Made by a program: the position numbers and the translations under genes. Shown piece by piece: positions 43,898 through 54,205 of a stretch of DNA of 64,000 nucleotides. Each line of letters opens with the position of its first letter. Positions within the stretch are counted from its first letter, which is position 1. The notes under the pieces were generated by a model. It did no database searches, was not told the DNA's origin, and was given only the letters and a program-made list of their open reading frames with translations. The DNA is from Coremacera marginata (lineage: Eukaryota > Arthropoda > Insecta > Diptera > Sciomyzidae), in the NCBI GenBank assembly GCA_914767935.1, contig OU612043.1:120003690-120067689 (forward strand), read 5' to 3'.

Positions 43898-44140
43898 CAA
43901 CGCGTGGGTAGGACTTAGAATGGAAGCGCCGTCCTCAATGGCACAACGCGTGGGTAGGACTAAGAATGGAAGCGCCGTCCTCAATGGCACAACGCGTGGG
44001 TAGGACTTAGAATGGAAGCGCCGTCCTCAATGGCACAACGCGTGGGTAGGACTTAGAATGGAAGCGCCGTCCTCAATGGCACAACGCGTGGGTAGGACTT
44101 AGAATGGAAGCGCCGTCCTCAATGGCACAACGCGTGGGTA
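43898..44140. repeat. 46 bp minisatellite, 5.3 copies
   Basis: CAACGCGTGGGTA starts at 43898, 43944, 43990, 44036, 44082 and 44128, exactly 46 bp apart. The copies are almost identical; one has TAAG for TTAG. Each unit contains AGGAC and GTCCT able to pair. Confidence 0.95.
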
Positions 44141-44599
44141 AAGGTTTATTAGGAGGAAGATTTATCAGGAGTAAATTATTTGAAGATGACTTACCCGTGT
44201 GGCTGCTGCTGCAAGACTCAATTTTAATTTGCCACTCGTTGTGTAAATCACCCCAGCTTGACTGCACAGTCATGGTGTGTTGAGTTTATGTTTCAGCTGT
44301 TTCATTGTTCTTGACATATCGCTTTTCACCTCGGGCTAGTGTTGCCATCCGGGTGAAATTGAATTAAGGTGTATGTTACATTTTGCTTATTCAACACAGT
44401 GCTGCTTCAGTGTTTAACTACCCAAGTTATAGTTGTTTTATTTACTGGCGATGTATTAAGAGGTATTCCGATAGTGCGTACTCATAGATTAAATAAATGT
44501 GATGTGTGAAAATAAAAGATTTAATTCATATTTTAGTTAATGATCCAAATAAGGCAACAAGGTATTTTAATAAATTTCAACAGAAAGAAAAGAGGTCAC
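44141..44599. other. Unassigned stretch, possible 5' region of the next element
   Basis: No coding region seen. It may include the 5' untranslated part of the non-LTR element whose ORF1 follows. Confidence 0.4.
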
Positions 44600-45290
44600 G
44601 ACTGCAACTGGGTGTGCATCTAGTGTGTGTGGAAACGAATTCCGACTTCCACCGTCACATAATAATAATGATTTAATTTCACTTTCACCTGTTTCGAACT
44701 CACCTTCCGAAGCGCAATCAACTGAGTCTGTAAATAAAGATCAAAATGCTGAATATATTGCCCCTAGTAATGAGGCTGCATCAGCTGATCTGAATTTACA
44801 TCCGGTAGAGTCTTCTGAAGTAGTACCATCTATAGTCGTAAGTGATGATTCTCCGGATAGTTCTGGTAAGAAAAAACTTACGCCGAAGCCTGTGCTGCTA
44901 CTAATACTATTCCTTCAACTTCCGTTATCAGCTCGGTTTCAACTGGTGCTATACCAAAACAAATATTGAAAAAAAGCATTAATCTGCCGTGTTGTAAAAA
45001 ACTTGTGATTGTCCAGCCTTCTAGATCTTGTTTCTAGAGATTTGTATCTCGTTTTGCTTTGATACATCCAAAGAAGACGTTTTACATCATATAAACTCTA
45101 AATTGAATCTTGTCAACAAGAATATTTACGTTTACGAATTCAAGTTTTTATATGAGCGTAGTGTATCTTCTTTTAAAATAAATTTGCCTGGGGATTCTTT
45201 TAATACGGAATTAGATCAAGATTTTTGGCCTGAAAATACGTTGATCCACGAGTATATTCTTAGATCATAACCTAAAACTACACTGGCTAC
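44600..45290 (+). pseudogene. Non-LTR retrotransposon ORF1
   Basis: Two frames: 44625-44969 is Ser/Glu/Asn-rich and disordered. 45028-45270 has EDVLHHINSKLNLVNKNI, SVSSFKINLPGDSF and DQDFWPENTLIHEYI, a fold common to the ORF1 proteins of insect Jockey/CR1-type elements that bind the element RNA. A frameshift near 44900 joins the two. It belongs with the endonuclease at 47744 and the RT at 54206, all on the plus strand. Confidence 0.7.
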
Positions 45291-45629
45291 TTTACCTGTT
45301 CGTACTACTAAACAAAAAAAAAACTAGATTGTTGCCTTGCATTCCTTATTTAATTTTAATTTTATTTAATTTTTAATTTTGCAATTTACTGGCACTGCAA
45401 GATTATTTTATTATTAATTAAAAGAAATACATTATTAAGAATAAAAAACGATAAGAGAACAATATAAAACAAAATAAAAACAAAATAAAATAAAAACAAC
45501 AATAACTAAAGCTTTAATATAATTTAATTTCAAAGCAATAACATATAAAAGCAATAAACAAATTGTAAATTAATTACTAATAATAATGAAAAACAAAGAG
45601 TTATCAATAATGCTAAGATAATTCTAGAA
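45291..45629. other. AT-rich stretch, 3' tail region of the antisense non-LTR element
   Basis: A- and T-runs such as AAAATAAAA; no gene. It probably includes the AT-rich 3' end of the minus-strand element. Confidence 0.5.
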
Positions 45630-46400
45630 CTAAGATATGCAACATACAACATCTAACCAAAATAAAAACATTAAAGACTTGAACTCAAATGTAAGGTTAA
45701 CTGTTTTTTTAATGGCGTTACTACAGAATCTTAATCTATTAGGAAGTCCATTCCAAAAACGAATTGATTGTACATAGAATGGCCTTTCAGACGTTAGACA
45801 CATATAACGCGGATTATTAAGTTTGTTAGTGCGACTGGAGCCATAGAAAGTAAGTGTAGAATACAAATAAATGGGCTGAAGAGTATAAATTATCTTATGT
45901 AAGAACAGAAGTGTGCGGTAGATTAATAAATTGTCTAAGGTCATGTTGTAGATCCGTTTTGCATATTGTGGAACATGGTCTCCTCTCTTTAATCCATACA
46001 CGTATCTGGAAATATTATTGTACAGAACATTAAGTTTTTGTTTGTCTGAATTATTACAGTTTGCAAAAATTTCACAGCCGTAAAGTAATGTCGGGACAAG
46101 ATAAGTTTTGGCTATTAGAAGACGAATATTAAGAGGAGTAAAGTACTGTGTTATCCAGAGTGCGCGAAGCATGCCGTACACCTTCCCAACAGTTATATTA
46201 ATATGATTATTCCAGGTAAGAGTGCGATTGAATGTTATGCCTAAATTTTTCGAAGTGGCGACAAATTCAATATCTAAACCATTTAGTGTTATTTGGGGGA
46301 CTGTTGTAATATCAAAGATTTTTTTTTAAATAATGAGACATTTGGACTTTTCAGGATTAAGGGTTAGGCCATTGTTGCGTGCCCACACATTTACACTATC

Positions 46401-46414
46401 AAGATCATTGCTGA
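46401..46414. repeat. Target-site duplication of RTE copy 3, left
   Basis: AAGATCATTGCTGA, repeated exactly at 47597-47610. Confidence 0.95.
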
Positions 46415-47596
46415 TCATTTCACGCTACGACAAATCCTGGAGAAAACCCACGAAAATCAAATGGACACACACCATCTCTTTGTCGATTTTAAAGCTGCGT
46501 TCGATAGCCCGAGAAGGGATTGCCTATACGCAACAATGTCTGAGTTCGGTATACCTGCAAAGTTGATTAGACTTTGCAGAATGACGTTGAGCAACACACG
46601 CAGCTCCGTCAAGGTAGGAAATGACCTCTCCAAAACCTTCAATACCGAAAGAGGTTTCAGGCAAGGCGATCCACTGTCTTGCGATCTCTTTAACATCATC
46701 ATGGAGGGGATCGTACGAAAGGCCGGTGTGCATCGTAATGGCACCATTTTCTACAAAGGCGTCCAGCTCCTTGCGTACGCTGATGATATTGATATTGTCG
46801 GCAGAACCAAGAGAGATGTTACCGCTGCTTTCGCCGCTATCGAAAAGGAATCAGCCAAAGTGGGTTTGACGATAAATGAGGGCAAAACAAAATATATGCT
46901 GTCTACAAACAAGGGAGCGCGGCGTTTAGACTCCCACGTTTCATCCGGCAGCTATAACTTTGAAGTAGTCAAGGAGTTCGTTTACCTTGGCACCGCCATT
47001 AATACCAAAAACGAAATCAGCCTGGAGATAAAGCGAAGAACAATAATTGCTAATAGGTGCTACTACGGGCTCAGTAAGCAACTAAGTTCCAGAGCCCTCT
47101 CTCGATCGACAAAACTAACACTCTACAAGACGCTCGTTCTACCTGTGCTGCTTTATGGCGCTGAGGCATGGGTAGTTTCGCAAACTGACGCAGCCGCTCT
47201 GGGGGTGTTCGAGAGAAAAGTTCTTCGCAAAATCTTCGGTCCTGTTCGAGTCGGCGATGACTATCGCATCCGAATGAACCACGAGCTGTATGAGCTCTAC
47301 GATGACATTGACGTAGTTTGGCGTATAACTGTGCAGCGACTACGCTGGCTGGGTCATGTCCATCGTATGAACGACGAAGCTCCAGCGAAAAAGGTGCTCG
47401 AGGCGAGGGTCGCTGGTCAACGACGACGAGGGAGACCATGCCTCCGATGGATGGACCAGGCTGAGGAAGCCCTAACCGCACTTGGTGTATCCGATTGGAG
47501 AAGGCGCGCGCAAAGCAGAGGCGCCTGGCGAGAGCTGATGAGGTCGGTTGAAACCCGGACACGGGTTGTTACGACCAACTAAGTAAGTAAGTAAGT
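46415..47596 (+). mobile_element. RTE non-LTR retrotransposon, copy 3 (5'-truncated)
   Basis: 1,182 bp, starting within RT (TTTCACGCTACGACAAAT) and ending in five AAGT-type units. It is flanked by a perfect 14 bp duplication. It cuts the antisense non-LTR RT between LSNDL and DSVNVW. The uninterrupted reading frame and perfect duplication make it the youngest RTE copy here. Confidence 0.95.
46461..47582 (+). CDS. RTE RT C-terminal half, intact frame (copy 3)
   Basis: 373 codons without a break. THHLFVDFKAAFDSPRR (the catalytic Asp of RT motif A), GFRQGDPLSCDLFNIIMEG, LLAYADDIDIVGRT (YADD), then the C-terminal domain with YGAEAWV, DVVWRITVQRLRWLGHVHRM, RRRGRPCLRWMDQAEEAL and a stop shortly before the tail. 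Residues 1-25 follow the truncation, so the methionine used here is internal to the original protein. RTs of this group copy the element RNA at a nicked target. Lacking the endonuclease, this copy cannot mobilise itself. Confidence 0.9.
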   Translation: MDTHHLFVDFKAAFDSPRRDCLYATMSEFGIPAKLIRLCRMTLSNTRSSVKVGNDLSKTFNTERGFRQGDPLSCDLFNIIMEGIVRKAGVHRNGTIFYKGVQLLAYADDIDIVGRTKRDVTAAFAAIEKESAKVGLTINEGKTKYMLSTNKGARRLDSHVSSGSYNFEVVKEFVYLGTAINTKNEISLEIKRRTIIANRCYYGLSKQLSSRALSRSTKLTLYKTLVLPVLLYGAEAWVVSQTDAAALGVFERKVLRKIFGPVRVGDDYRIRMNHELYELYDDIDVVWRITVQRLRWLGHVHRMNDEAPAKKVLEARVAGQRRRGRPCLRWMDQAEEALTALGVSDWRRRAQSRGAWRELMRSVETRTRVVTTN

Positions 47597-47982
47597 AAGA
47601 TCATTGCTGAGTTGTAGAGTAAAGTTATTTATGGTTTCTTTTTTTGAAGTGCCGTACAATTGTACATCATCGGCATACATATGTATTCTACAGCTGTTTG
47701 ATACACTGGGAAGATCATTTATGTACATAGAAAATGTACATCTGAAATGTTAATCTTATACCAAAATGTTCGAGGATTAAATACAAAGTTCAAATATTTA
47801 CACATTTTAAGCCACAACCTACTTTTTGATATAATTGTTTTCAGTGAAACTTGGCTTAAGCCTAACACCCTAAATACTGGAATTCTATCTAATAATTTCA
47901 ATATTTGCAGCAAAGATGGCAACGCTATTGCTGGTAATTCTTTTAATAGAGGTGGAGTTTTAATTGCCGTTAAATCTTTTTA

Positions 47983-49209
47983 ACAGGTCATTCAATAAGT
48001 CCGTAGGATAAGTAAGAAAAAACAAAGTTTTGATAAAACTCGATTATATTATTCACCATAGTTCCTTCGAGAGCGATATAACAGTATAGCGTTTCAACTT
48101 TTCGATACCATTTTTATAGTACGATTTCTCTTTCTCGTCAAAATAGGCCTCAGTTTCAGCGATTACTTTATCATTGGACTTGCATTTCTTTCCAGCAAGC
48201 ATTCTCTTGAGTTCTGAAAACAGGAAAAGTCGCTGGGGGCTAAATCTGGAAAATACGGTGGGTGGGTAAGCAATTCGAAGCCCAATTCATTCAATTTTGC
48301 CATCGTTTTCATCGATTTGTGATACGGTGCATTGTCTTGGTGAAACAACACTTTTATCTTTTGCAAATGTGGCCGTTTCTTGGCGATTTCAGCCTTCAAT
48401 CGATCCAAAAATGCACAGTAATAATCGCTGTTGATAGTTGTTCCTTTTTGGAGATAGTCGATGAATATTATTCCTTTCGCATCCCAAAATACAGACGCCA
48501 TCACCTTACAAGCCAACTGTTGGGTCTTTGCTCGCTTTGGATTCGGTTCGTCGACTGCTGTCCACTCAGCTAACTGTCTTTTGGATTCTGGTGTGTAATA
48601 GTGAAGCCATGTTTCATCCATTGTCACATATCGACGATAGAATTCGATTTTATTCTGGTTTAGCAGCGCCAAACACTTATCTGAAGCATCAATTCGTTGT
48701 TGTTTTTGGTCGACTGTGAGCTCGCTTGGCACCCACGTTGCACAGAGCTATCGCATACCCAAATGTTCGTGTAAAATGGTAAAAACACTACCATCGGATA
48801 TCCTTACAATGTCAGCTAGCTCGTGCACCTTCAATATGCGATCGTTCATAATCAATTTGTGGATTTCTTTTTATGTTTTGTGGAATAACAGTCTGATTTG
48901 GGCGTCCACTGCGCTCTGCTTCATTTGTGCTGGTACGACCACGTTTAAATTCAGCAATCACTTTTCTACCATTTGTCTCGATGGAGCAGAGACCGGATAA
49001 TGTTTACCAAGCCATTGTTTGGTTTCCACTGTACTTTTTTTCACCAAAAAGCAATGCTTTATCAAAACTCGAAATTCACTTTTTTCCATCGTTTTTTTTT
49101 TCAATAACAACAGTTGCGCACAAAATGCTATAACTCACGAATCAACTGTCAGATTGTTGTCAAATTTTTATACGTATCGTTTGAAGATTGCTACTAAATA
49201 AAAATCAGT
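47983..49209 (-). mobile_element. mariner transposon
   Basis: TA at 47981-47982 and 49210-49211 brackets 1.23 kb. Left end ACAGGTCATTCAATAAGTCCG; the right end, inverted, matches only about half of it, so the inverted repeats are decayed. The minus strand encodes a mariner transposase. The insertion splits the endonuclease exactly after AVKSF. Confidence 0.85.
48163..49093 (-). pseudogene. mariner transposase
   Basis: The start is near 49093 (MEKSEFRVLIKHCFL), with a helix-turn-helix part up to KRGRTSTNEAERSGRPNQ near 48900. Frame breaks follow, then an open frame 48163-48732. The catalytic residues are TMDETWLHYYTP (Asp), VLFHQDNAPYHKS (Asp) and PDLAPSDFSCF, with exactly 34 residues between the last two Asp, the D,D34D hallmark of mariner. 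A premature stop follows at the 5' part (48840-48750). Inactive. Confidence 0.9.
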
Positions 49210-50207
49210 TATTTCTCACAAGAAAAAATAATTCCTGAGGCATCTGATATTGAGTTTTGTTGTGTTCTTGTAAAGTATGGTGCGTTAAATCTTTATGTAA
49301 CATGTTCATATATTCCTCCTGTTTCCAACGTAGAGGTATATTTTAAACATTTGGTTTCGATAAATAGAGTGCGTTTAAAACTTAAGCCTCATGATCGCAT
49401 TCTAATTACGGGTGGCTTTAATCTTCCAAGTGTCGGTTAGACCTGCTGCACCGAAAACCCTGCAATATTATTGCCTTCGTCTGAATGCTCATCTGCTAAT
49501 TCATTTTTTAATGAGCATTCAAGTCAAGGACTTTTTCATTTAAACAGCCATTTTAATAGGAATAGCCGTTTGTTAGATCTTTTATATTTTGACGACAGCA
49601 ATATTCTTTCAGTTCCAAGGACATATCCACTCGTGCTCCCTGAAGATCTGTACCATCCAACTTTAGAAATTGCTCTTTAATTTCCTAAACGTATTACTGT
49701 AAAGAATCGTATTGCTCAACCTTCTACTGATTTAAATTTTAAAAGAACCAATTAGGTTTTGTTAAAAACTATACATCTCATATTAACTGGACATCCGTAC
49801 TTAATATCGTTAATTTCAAAACATCGCCAGAAAACCTTAATTTGGCTGTCTTTGCTTTTAATAGAACTCCCAATGGTTCTTTTCTATCATCAGTACCCCA
49901 GAGAAAAGCCCGTTTAACATCTGGTCCTGTATGGTTTACAGAACAACTGAGAAAATTAAGAAACTTAAAATCCATGCATTGTAAAAAATTTCAAAAAACT
50001 CATAGCATTACAGACTGTGGTTCTTATACCTCTATTAAGTACAAGTATTAGTATTAAGTCAATTATGCAACTTTGTCAACACAAAATGCAAGATTTATTC
50101 CTATCCTTCTTTTATGAAATATTGAATCGGATAGCGAGAATAGCATTTGTAATTTTTTCGCTGACTTTTTCAAAGCGACCTATTCATCCTCATCCTATGA
50201 TAATCTA

Positions 50208-50646
50208 AAGGCAAATTTACACGATTCACTATCATTGTTCACTTTGGATGAATCATCTGATTTGAAAATTGTAATACGAGTTTCATCTTTAAAATGAAGA
50301 TGATTGTCATCCACATTGAACAGTGAAAGAAGTAGAAGTATTTCCTTCTTTTGATGAAAGTGAAAGCAAATCGTACTTGTGTTTTTTTTTCATTTCTTTT
50401 TGTAGCTCCTGCAACAATCCTAGGCTTATTATTTTAATTCCGTTTCTTATTATTTTAGACGGTATTGTTAATATTTTTTAAAAGTCAATAAAATAAATCA
50501 ACTAATGAATAAATTTTGTCATTCATCATCGAAACATCCATCAAATTTTAAATTTACACTTTGAATAATGTAAATTAAAAATGGATTCACTGTCATTATT
50601 CAACGTTCACTGTCATCGTTTTGAGTGAAATATATAAATTCGCCTT
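50208..50646. mobile_element. MITE, 439 bp
   Basis: The ends AAGGC(A/G)AATTTA(C/T)A(C/T).(A/T)TTCACT are inverted repeats of about 24 bp. Inside, GTTCACTNTCATNNTTTNAG-like motifs repeat near both ends. TA-like dinucleotides flank it, but the duplication is not certain. It lies at the left edge of the roughly 4 kb insert in the non-LTR RT. Confidence 0.65.
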
Positions 50647-51277
50647 AAGCTTGTAACGGCACACTAAGTGGTGGGTTCTGGCTTTCATGTTTGAAGGTGG
50701 CTTTGACTGTGAAGTTGAATCCACATTCGAACATGCAGGTCAGGATTCGCCATGGCTGTGTCGTATGTAAACATGAGTGACATACTGCGTATGCCACGGC
50801 GGACGCGTTCGGGGTGTGACAGCTGACAGATGACTTTGACAGCTGACACTTTATCAGCTGACATTTTGACTTTTACAGTCAACACATTAAGTGACAGTTG
50901 AAGTTTTACTGTGACAGCTGACAGATTACTTTGACAGTGTATTCAACACGGACAGTATACCATTGTTATTTATGACATTCTTATTTCATTTGACATCTGA
51001 CATTTTCCTCTCTCGAGCAACTCGACCTTTTTCGTTCTTGTATAAATCTGACATTTTATCTCTTACCCCATTCTGACAGTTTTTATTGAACTCAGACAGC
51101 TGTCGCAGGTCCTGTCCAGCTGTCGCACTTCGAACGCGTGAGCCTTGTTATCCATACGCAAGTGTGTCACACATGTAAAGTTCGAAGAGCACTCCTCAGT
51201 AAATGTTATAAAGTTTAAGCACACCCTCAGCTATGGTTCTTAAGTTTCGGAACGCTCCAATTCGACATATTTGCTAA
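50647..51277. other. TGACA/CAGCTG-rich stretch, possible LTR or enhancer-like sequence
   Basis: Between 50775 and 51090 I count about 15 TGACA on the plus strand (most followed by G), and six CAGCTG between 50815 and 51125. The block begins TGTAACGGCACAC near 50652, which could be an LTR start, but no second copy exists in the window. No coding region. Confidence 0.5.
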
Positions 51278-51763
51278 ATGTCAAATAAAATTGACAAGTT
51301 GCGGCTAATGGATAAGCTTCCGCCCATGGAAAAATTCTTTTTCGTTCTTCGTATCAACGATAGCAGAAGCATCCACCACCGACGCCAAATAAACAGCAGC
51401 GGCGCCAACATCCACCACCGCAACAGCCACAGCAGCAGCATAGCCACCACGTACCGGTAAGTGCTTGTTTTAGAAGTTTTAGCTGTCCAGCTACAAATTA
51501 TATTTTTAAGCAGCAAAAGCAGCGGCGCACACACCAACGCAACTGCAACCGCAGCCAACACCGTGGGTAGAGCAGGGCACTACCACATCGCCATCAGCAA
51601 CGACACAAAAAACAGACATAGCCAATTGCAACGGCAGCGGCGCACCTCAAATACAACCTCCGTGGCCGACAACAACGACAACTGCAATCGCCGCATCGGC
51701 AAAGCGCCGACAACAACGACAACTGCAACCGCAGTAGCGGCAAAGCGTGTCATGCATTTTTGA
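51278..51763 (+). CDS. Candidate two-exon ORF, Ser/His/Thr/Asn-rich
   Basis: The first frame 51278-51456 (MSNKIDKLRLMDKLPPMEKF start) ends at an exact consensus donor CGGTAAGTGC; read through, a TAA stop follows at once. A TTTTTAAG acceptor at 51510 (or CAG at 51513) ends a 54-57 bp intron, the usual size in flies, and keeps the frame into KSSGAHTNATATAANTV and on to a TGA at 51761. Splicing would give about 160 residues of low-complexity sequence. No domain is seen. It may be a host exon pair carried by an insert, or chance in CAN-repeat DNA. Confidence 0.35.
51457..51510 (+). other. Candidate minimal intron
   Basis: GTAAGTGCTTG donor, T-rich middle with a possible branch site (GCTAC), TATTTTTAAG end. 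Its removal fuses the two flanking frames and deletes an in-frame TAA. Confidence 0.35.
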
Positions 51764-52110
51764 GACTGGACTGTCTTTGTTTTATTTAACACCAGCTGGC
51801 ATAAACAAATCACAGCAGTGTTTCTGGAGCTGGAGCTCCTAATAACATACAATTAGCACCTGGACTTGTGCCTCTTGTTACCTCAACAATCACTTCAAAC
51901 AATTATCAACAACAACAGCACCAACACCCGCAGCAGCAACAAATGTTAAAACGGCGGCGACCTCACTTATGAGCGCACAAAGCAGCGTCATCAACCTCAC
52001 CAGCTAAAGCAGCGACAACTAAACTATCAGCACCGTCAACAGATGCAACAGCAATAGAGACAATAACCCGTATTGACTACAACAACAACTACCAAACAAG
52101 AGGACCCAGG
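51764..52110. repeat. CAA/CAG-rich low-complexity stretch
   Basis: Interrupted CAA, CAG and ACA triplets, mostly at 51895-52090, broken by stops in all plus frames. It continues the composition of the ORF before it. Confidence 0.6.
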
Positions 52111-52650
52111 TTTTATATTTATAATTATATATATCTATGGTCACAAGAATTCGCGACATGACTCAAAGTATCGTATTAAAAGCGATATGGCATTTTCCTT
52201 ATGGCCAATCTTTGGAAGGATGCAGACATTTTTTTTGTACATAGATACATAGAAAGAATAGATTACCACTTATATGTGCAAATATTTCTTTTGTATCTGG
52301 TCATGTATTTCAGATTAAAAGGTCGTAGTTAGTTAAATTAAAATATCGTTTTTTACCAGGTTTTGAGTTATGTTGTTGGTGCTTGTGACCACAGATATAA
52401 ATGTATGTACATACTCTCCTCTAAGAAAAAACATCCCGTAGACGTAGCGCAGGCAAAGTAATTTTTCATATAAGACTGCTAAAGCGAACCGATTTTGAGT
52501 TGCAATAACGAGCCGTATGCGTGAAGTTTTGAATAAGGAAATAAAAAAAATAAAAAAAATTTGTGTTCGACACGCTTAAATCAGAAGAAATATCATTGTT
52601 TTTTTTTTTAACTGCCCTGAAAAGGGAAAATTGAAAAGAAGTTAATCGAA
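52111..52650. other. Unassigned AT-rich stretch
   Basis: No coding region or repeat is recognised between the CAA/CAG block and the AT minisatellite. Confidence 0.5.
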
Positions 52651-52659
52651 ATCAGAATT

Positions 52660-53480
52660 ATACAAAATAAAACTAAACAAAAATAAAAAGTTTTTATTAA
52701 AATAAAACTAATATAAAATAAAGTTTTTTATTAAAATAAAAAAAATAAGAAAAATAAAAAGTTTTTATTAAAATAAAACTAAACAAAAATATAAACTTTT
52801 TACTAAAATAAAACTAATATAAAATAAAGTTTTTTTATTAAAATAAAAATAAAGAAAAATAAAAACTTTTTATTAAAATAAAACTGATATAAAATAAAAA
52901 GTTTTTAGTAAAATAAAATAAAATAAGGAACTTTTTCTATTAATATAAGGAAATAAAATAAAAAGTTTTTTTATTAAAAGAAAAATAAAAACTTTTCATT
53001 AAAATAAAACTAATATAAAATAAAGTTTTTTTTTTTTAATAAAAATAAAGAAAAATAAAAACTTTTTATTAAAATAAAACTAATATAAAATAAAGTTTTT
53101 TTTTTTAATAAAAATAAAGAAAAATAAAAAGTTTCTATTAAAATACAACTAATAAAAATAAAAAGTTTTTATTAAAATAAAACTAATATAAAATAAAGTT
53201 TTTTTTATTAAAATAAAAATAAAGAAAAATAAAAACTTTTTATTAAAATAAAACTGATATAAAATAAAAAGTTTTTAGTAAAATAAAATAAAATAAGAAA
53301 CTTTTTCTATTAATATAACTAAATAAAGTAAAATTTTTTTTTGTACTAAAATAAAAATAAAATAAGAAACTTTTTTCTCTTAATATAAATAAATAAAATA
53401 AAAATTTTTTTTTAGTAAAATACAAAATATAGTAAAGATAAATTAAAACATAGTTTTTTTTTGTTATAAAAAAAAAAAAA
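52660..53480. repeat. AT-rich minisatellite
   Basis: Some dozen copies of a 50-65 bp unit built from (A)TTAAAATAAAACTAATATAAAATAAAG(T)n and TAAAAA(C/G)TTTTTATT. Unit lengths vary through T- and A-run changes, and higher-order copies (for example 52840-52920 and 53210-53290) are nearly identical. Confidence 0.85.
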
Positions 53481-53589
53481 AAAATTGTTTAGTTACCATA
53501 AATGAAAGTATATTTAAGGATTAAAAATGTAAATATATTTCCTTTCTTATTACCTATATAATAATAATATTGTATGTTAAAATGAACCT

Positions 53590-54150
53590 CTAAGTTTTTT
53601 TATTTGGTCGAGGAGAGAATTGGATGCGTTAGGGGAGGACTAACTACTTCGCCCCGGGATCCTCCATGGTAGGGAGGGATGTGTGGGCTGAGCCTGAACA
53701 TCTGGCTCTAGTGTTGGTTGGTGGATGGGTGAGCCAGGGGCTCCCAACCTTTTCCATTTTTTTAGTTAATTTTCTCTCGTTTCAGGTCCGGTAACTTCAA
53801 CCCAATTTGTTGATTTGGAATCCCGACGCGATAATTTTTTTTTTTAAATGCACGTGATTTATTTGTACGGCGAAGGTACGCGGGGTTGGCCACCACGAAC
53901 CCCCCCATCACTCCCGAACTGCTAGCACATAGGCTAACCAGCACGTGCAGTCGTGGCCAACTTCGGGTCCGCGGGTCACCTAACCAGGAGCGGTGGCGTC
54001 GGCTGAGGTAAGCAGGCGCCCTGACTAAATGTCTGTGAGAAAGCCACAGGGGCGCATTCACCGTGCGCCTTCAAAACAAATGGAAAGTCAGGGCTGCTGC
54101 TTCCCTGGTCGGCCTCACCGCTCAGCATTGCCAGACGCGTTCATTTTTGT
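53590..54150. other. GC-richer stretch, origin unknown
   Basis: About 540 bp with clearly higher GC than its surroundings. TCTCTCGTTTCAG at 53785 and GAGGTAAGC near 54006 look like a splice acceptor and donor on the plus strand, but all plus frames between them have early stops. A 99-codon minus frame (53762-54061) shows no motif. It may be the 3' region of an unidentified element filling the break in the RT. Confidence 0.35.
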
Positions 54151-54205
54151 GTTTTTTTTTTTTTGAATTCGGTCGTGGCTCCTTTTCGCTCAGCTACAAG
54201 CTATC

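Larger units (their letters stand above)
45345..47741 (-). mobile_element. Antisense non-LTR retrotransposon fragment, split by RTE copy 3
   Basis: On the minus strand, MYINDLPSVSNSCRIHMYADDVQLYG (RT palm, 47620-47741) continues after the RTE insert with DSVNVWARNNGLTLNPEKSKCLII and ITLNGLDIEF (46182-46400). Next is the open frame 45630-46181 (LLIAKTYLVPTLLYGCEIFA, SIRFWNGLPNRLR). It carries a CR1/Jockey-group RT 3' half. It lies between ORF1 and the endonuclease of the plus-strand element, so it inserted there. The left boundary is approximate. Confidence 0.75.
47744..50206 (+). pseudogene. Non-LTR endonuclease and RT entry, split by mariner
   Basis: 47747-47980 reads LILYQNVRGLNTKFKYLH (catalytic Asn), DIIVFSETWLKP (catalytic Glu) and NRGGVLIAVKSF. 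After the mariner it resumes at 49212 with IIPEASDIEFCCVLVK, then DRILITGGFNLPSVG (the GDFN box, Asp changed to Gly). LLPSSECSSANSFF, a linker with PVWFTEQLRKLRNLK, and finally FFADFFKATYSSSSYD at about 50200 complete it. Several frameshifts (49440, 49740, 50050). The next part of this RT, QFGDIRLPI, lies at 54210. Confidence 0.8.

Noticed and set aside
43898..44140. CRISPR-like array
   Set aside because: The 46 bp units are contiguous without spacers; this is a minisatellite in a eukaryotic genome.
46457..47562. Minus-strand frames opposite RTE copy 3
   Set aside because: Shadows of the 373-codon RT frame; no own motif.
50652..51240. Solo LTR beginning TGTAACGG
   Set aside because: No second copy in the window, no clear CA end, PBS or duplication, so left as unassigned.
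53762..54061. 99-codon minus-strand gene
   Set aside because: No motif; a chance frame in GC-rich sequence.
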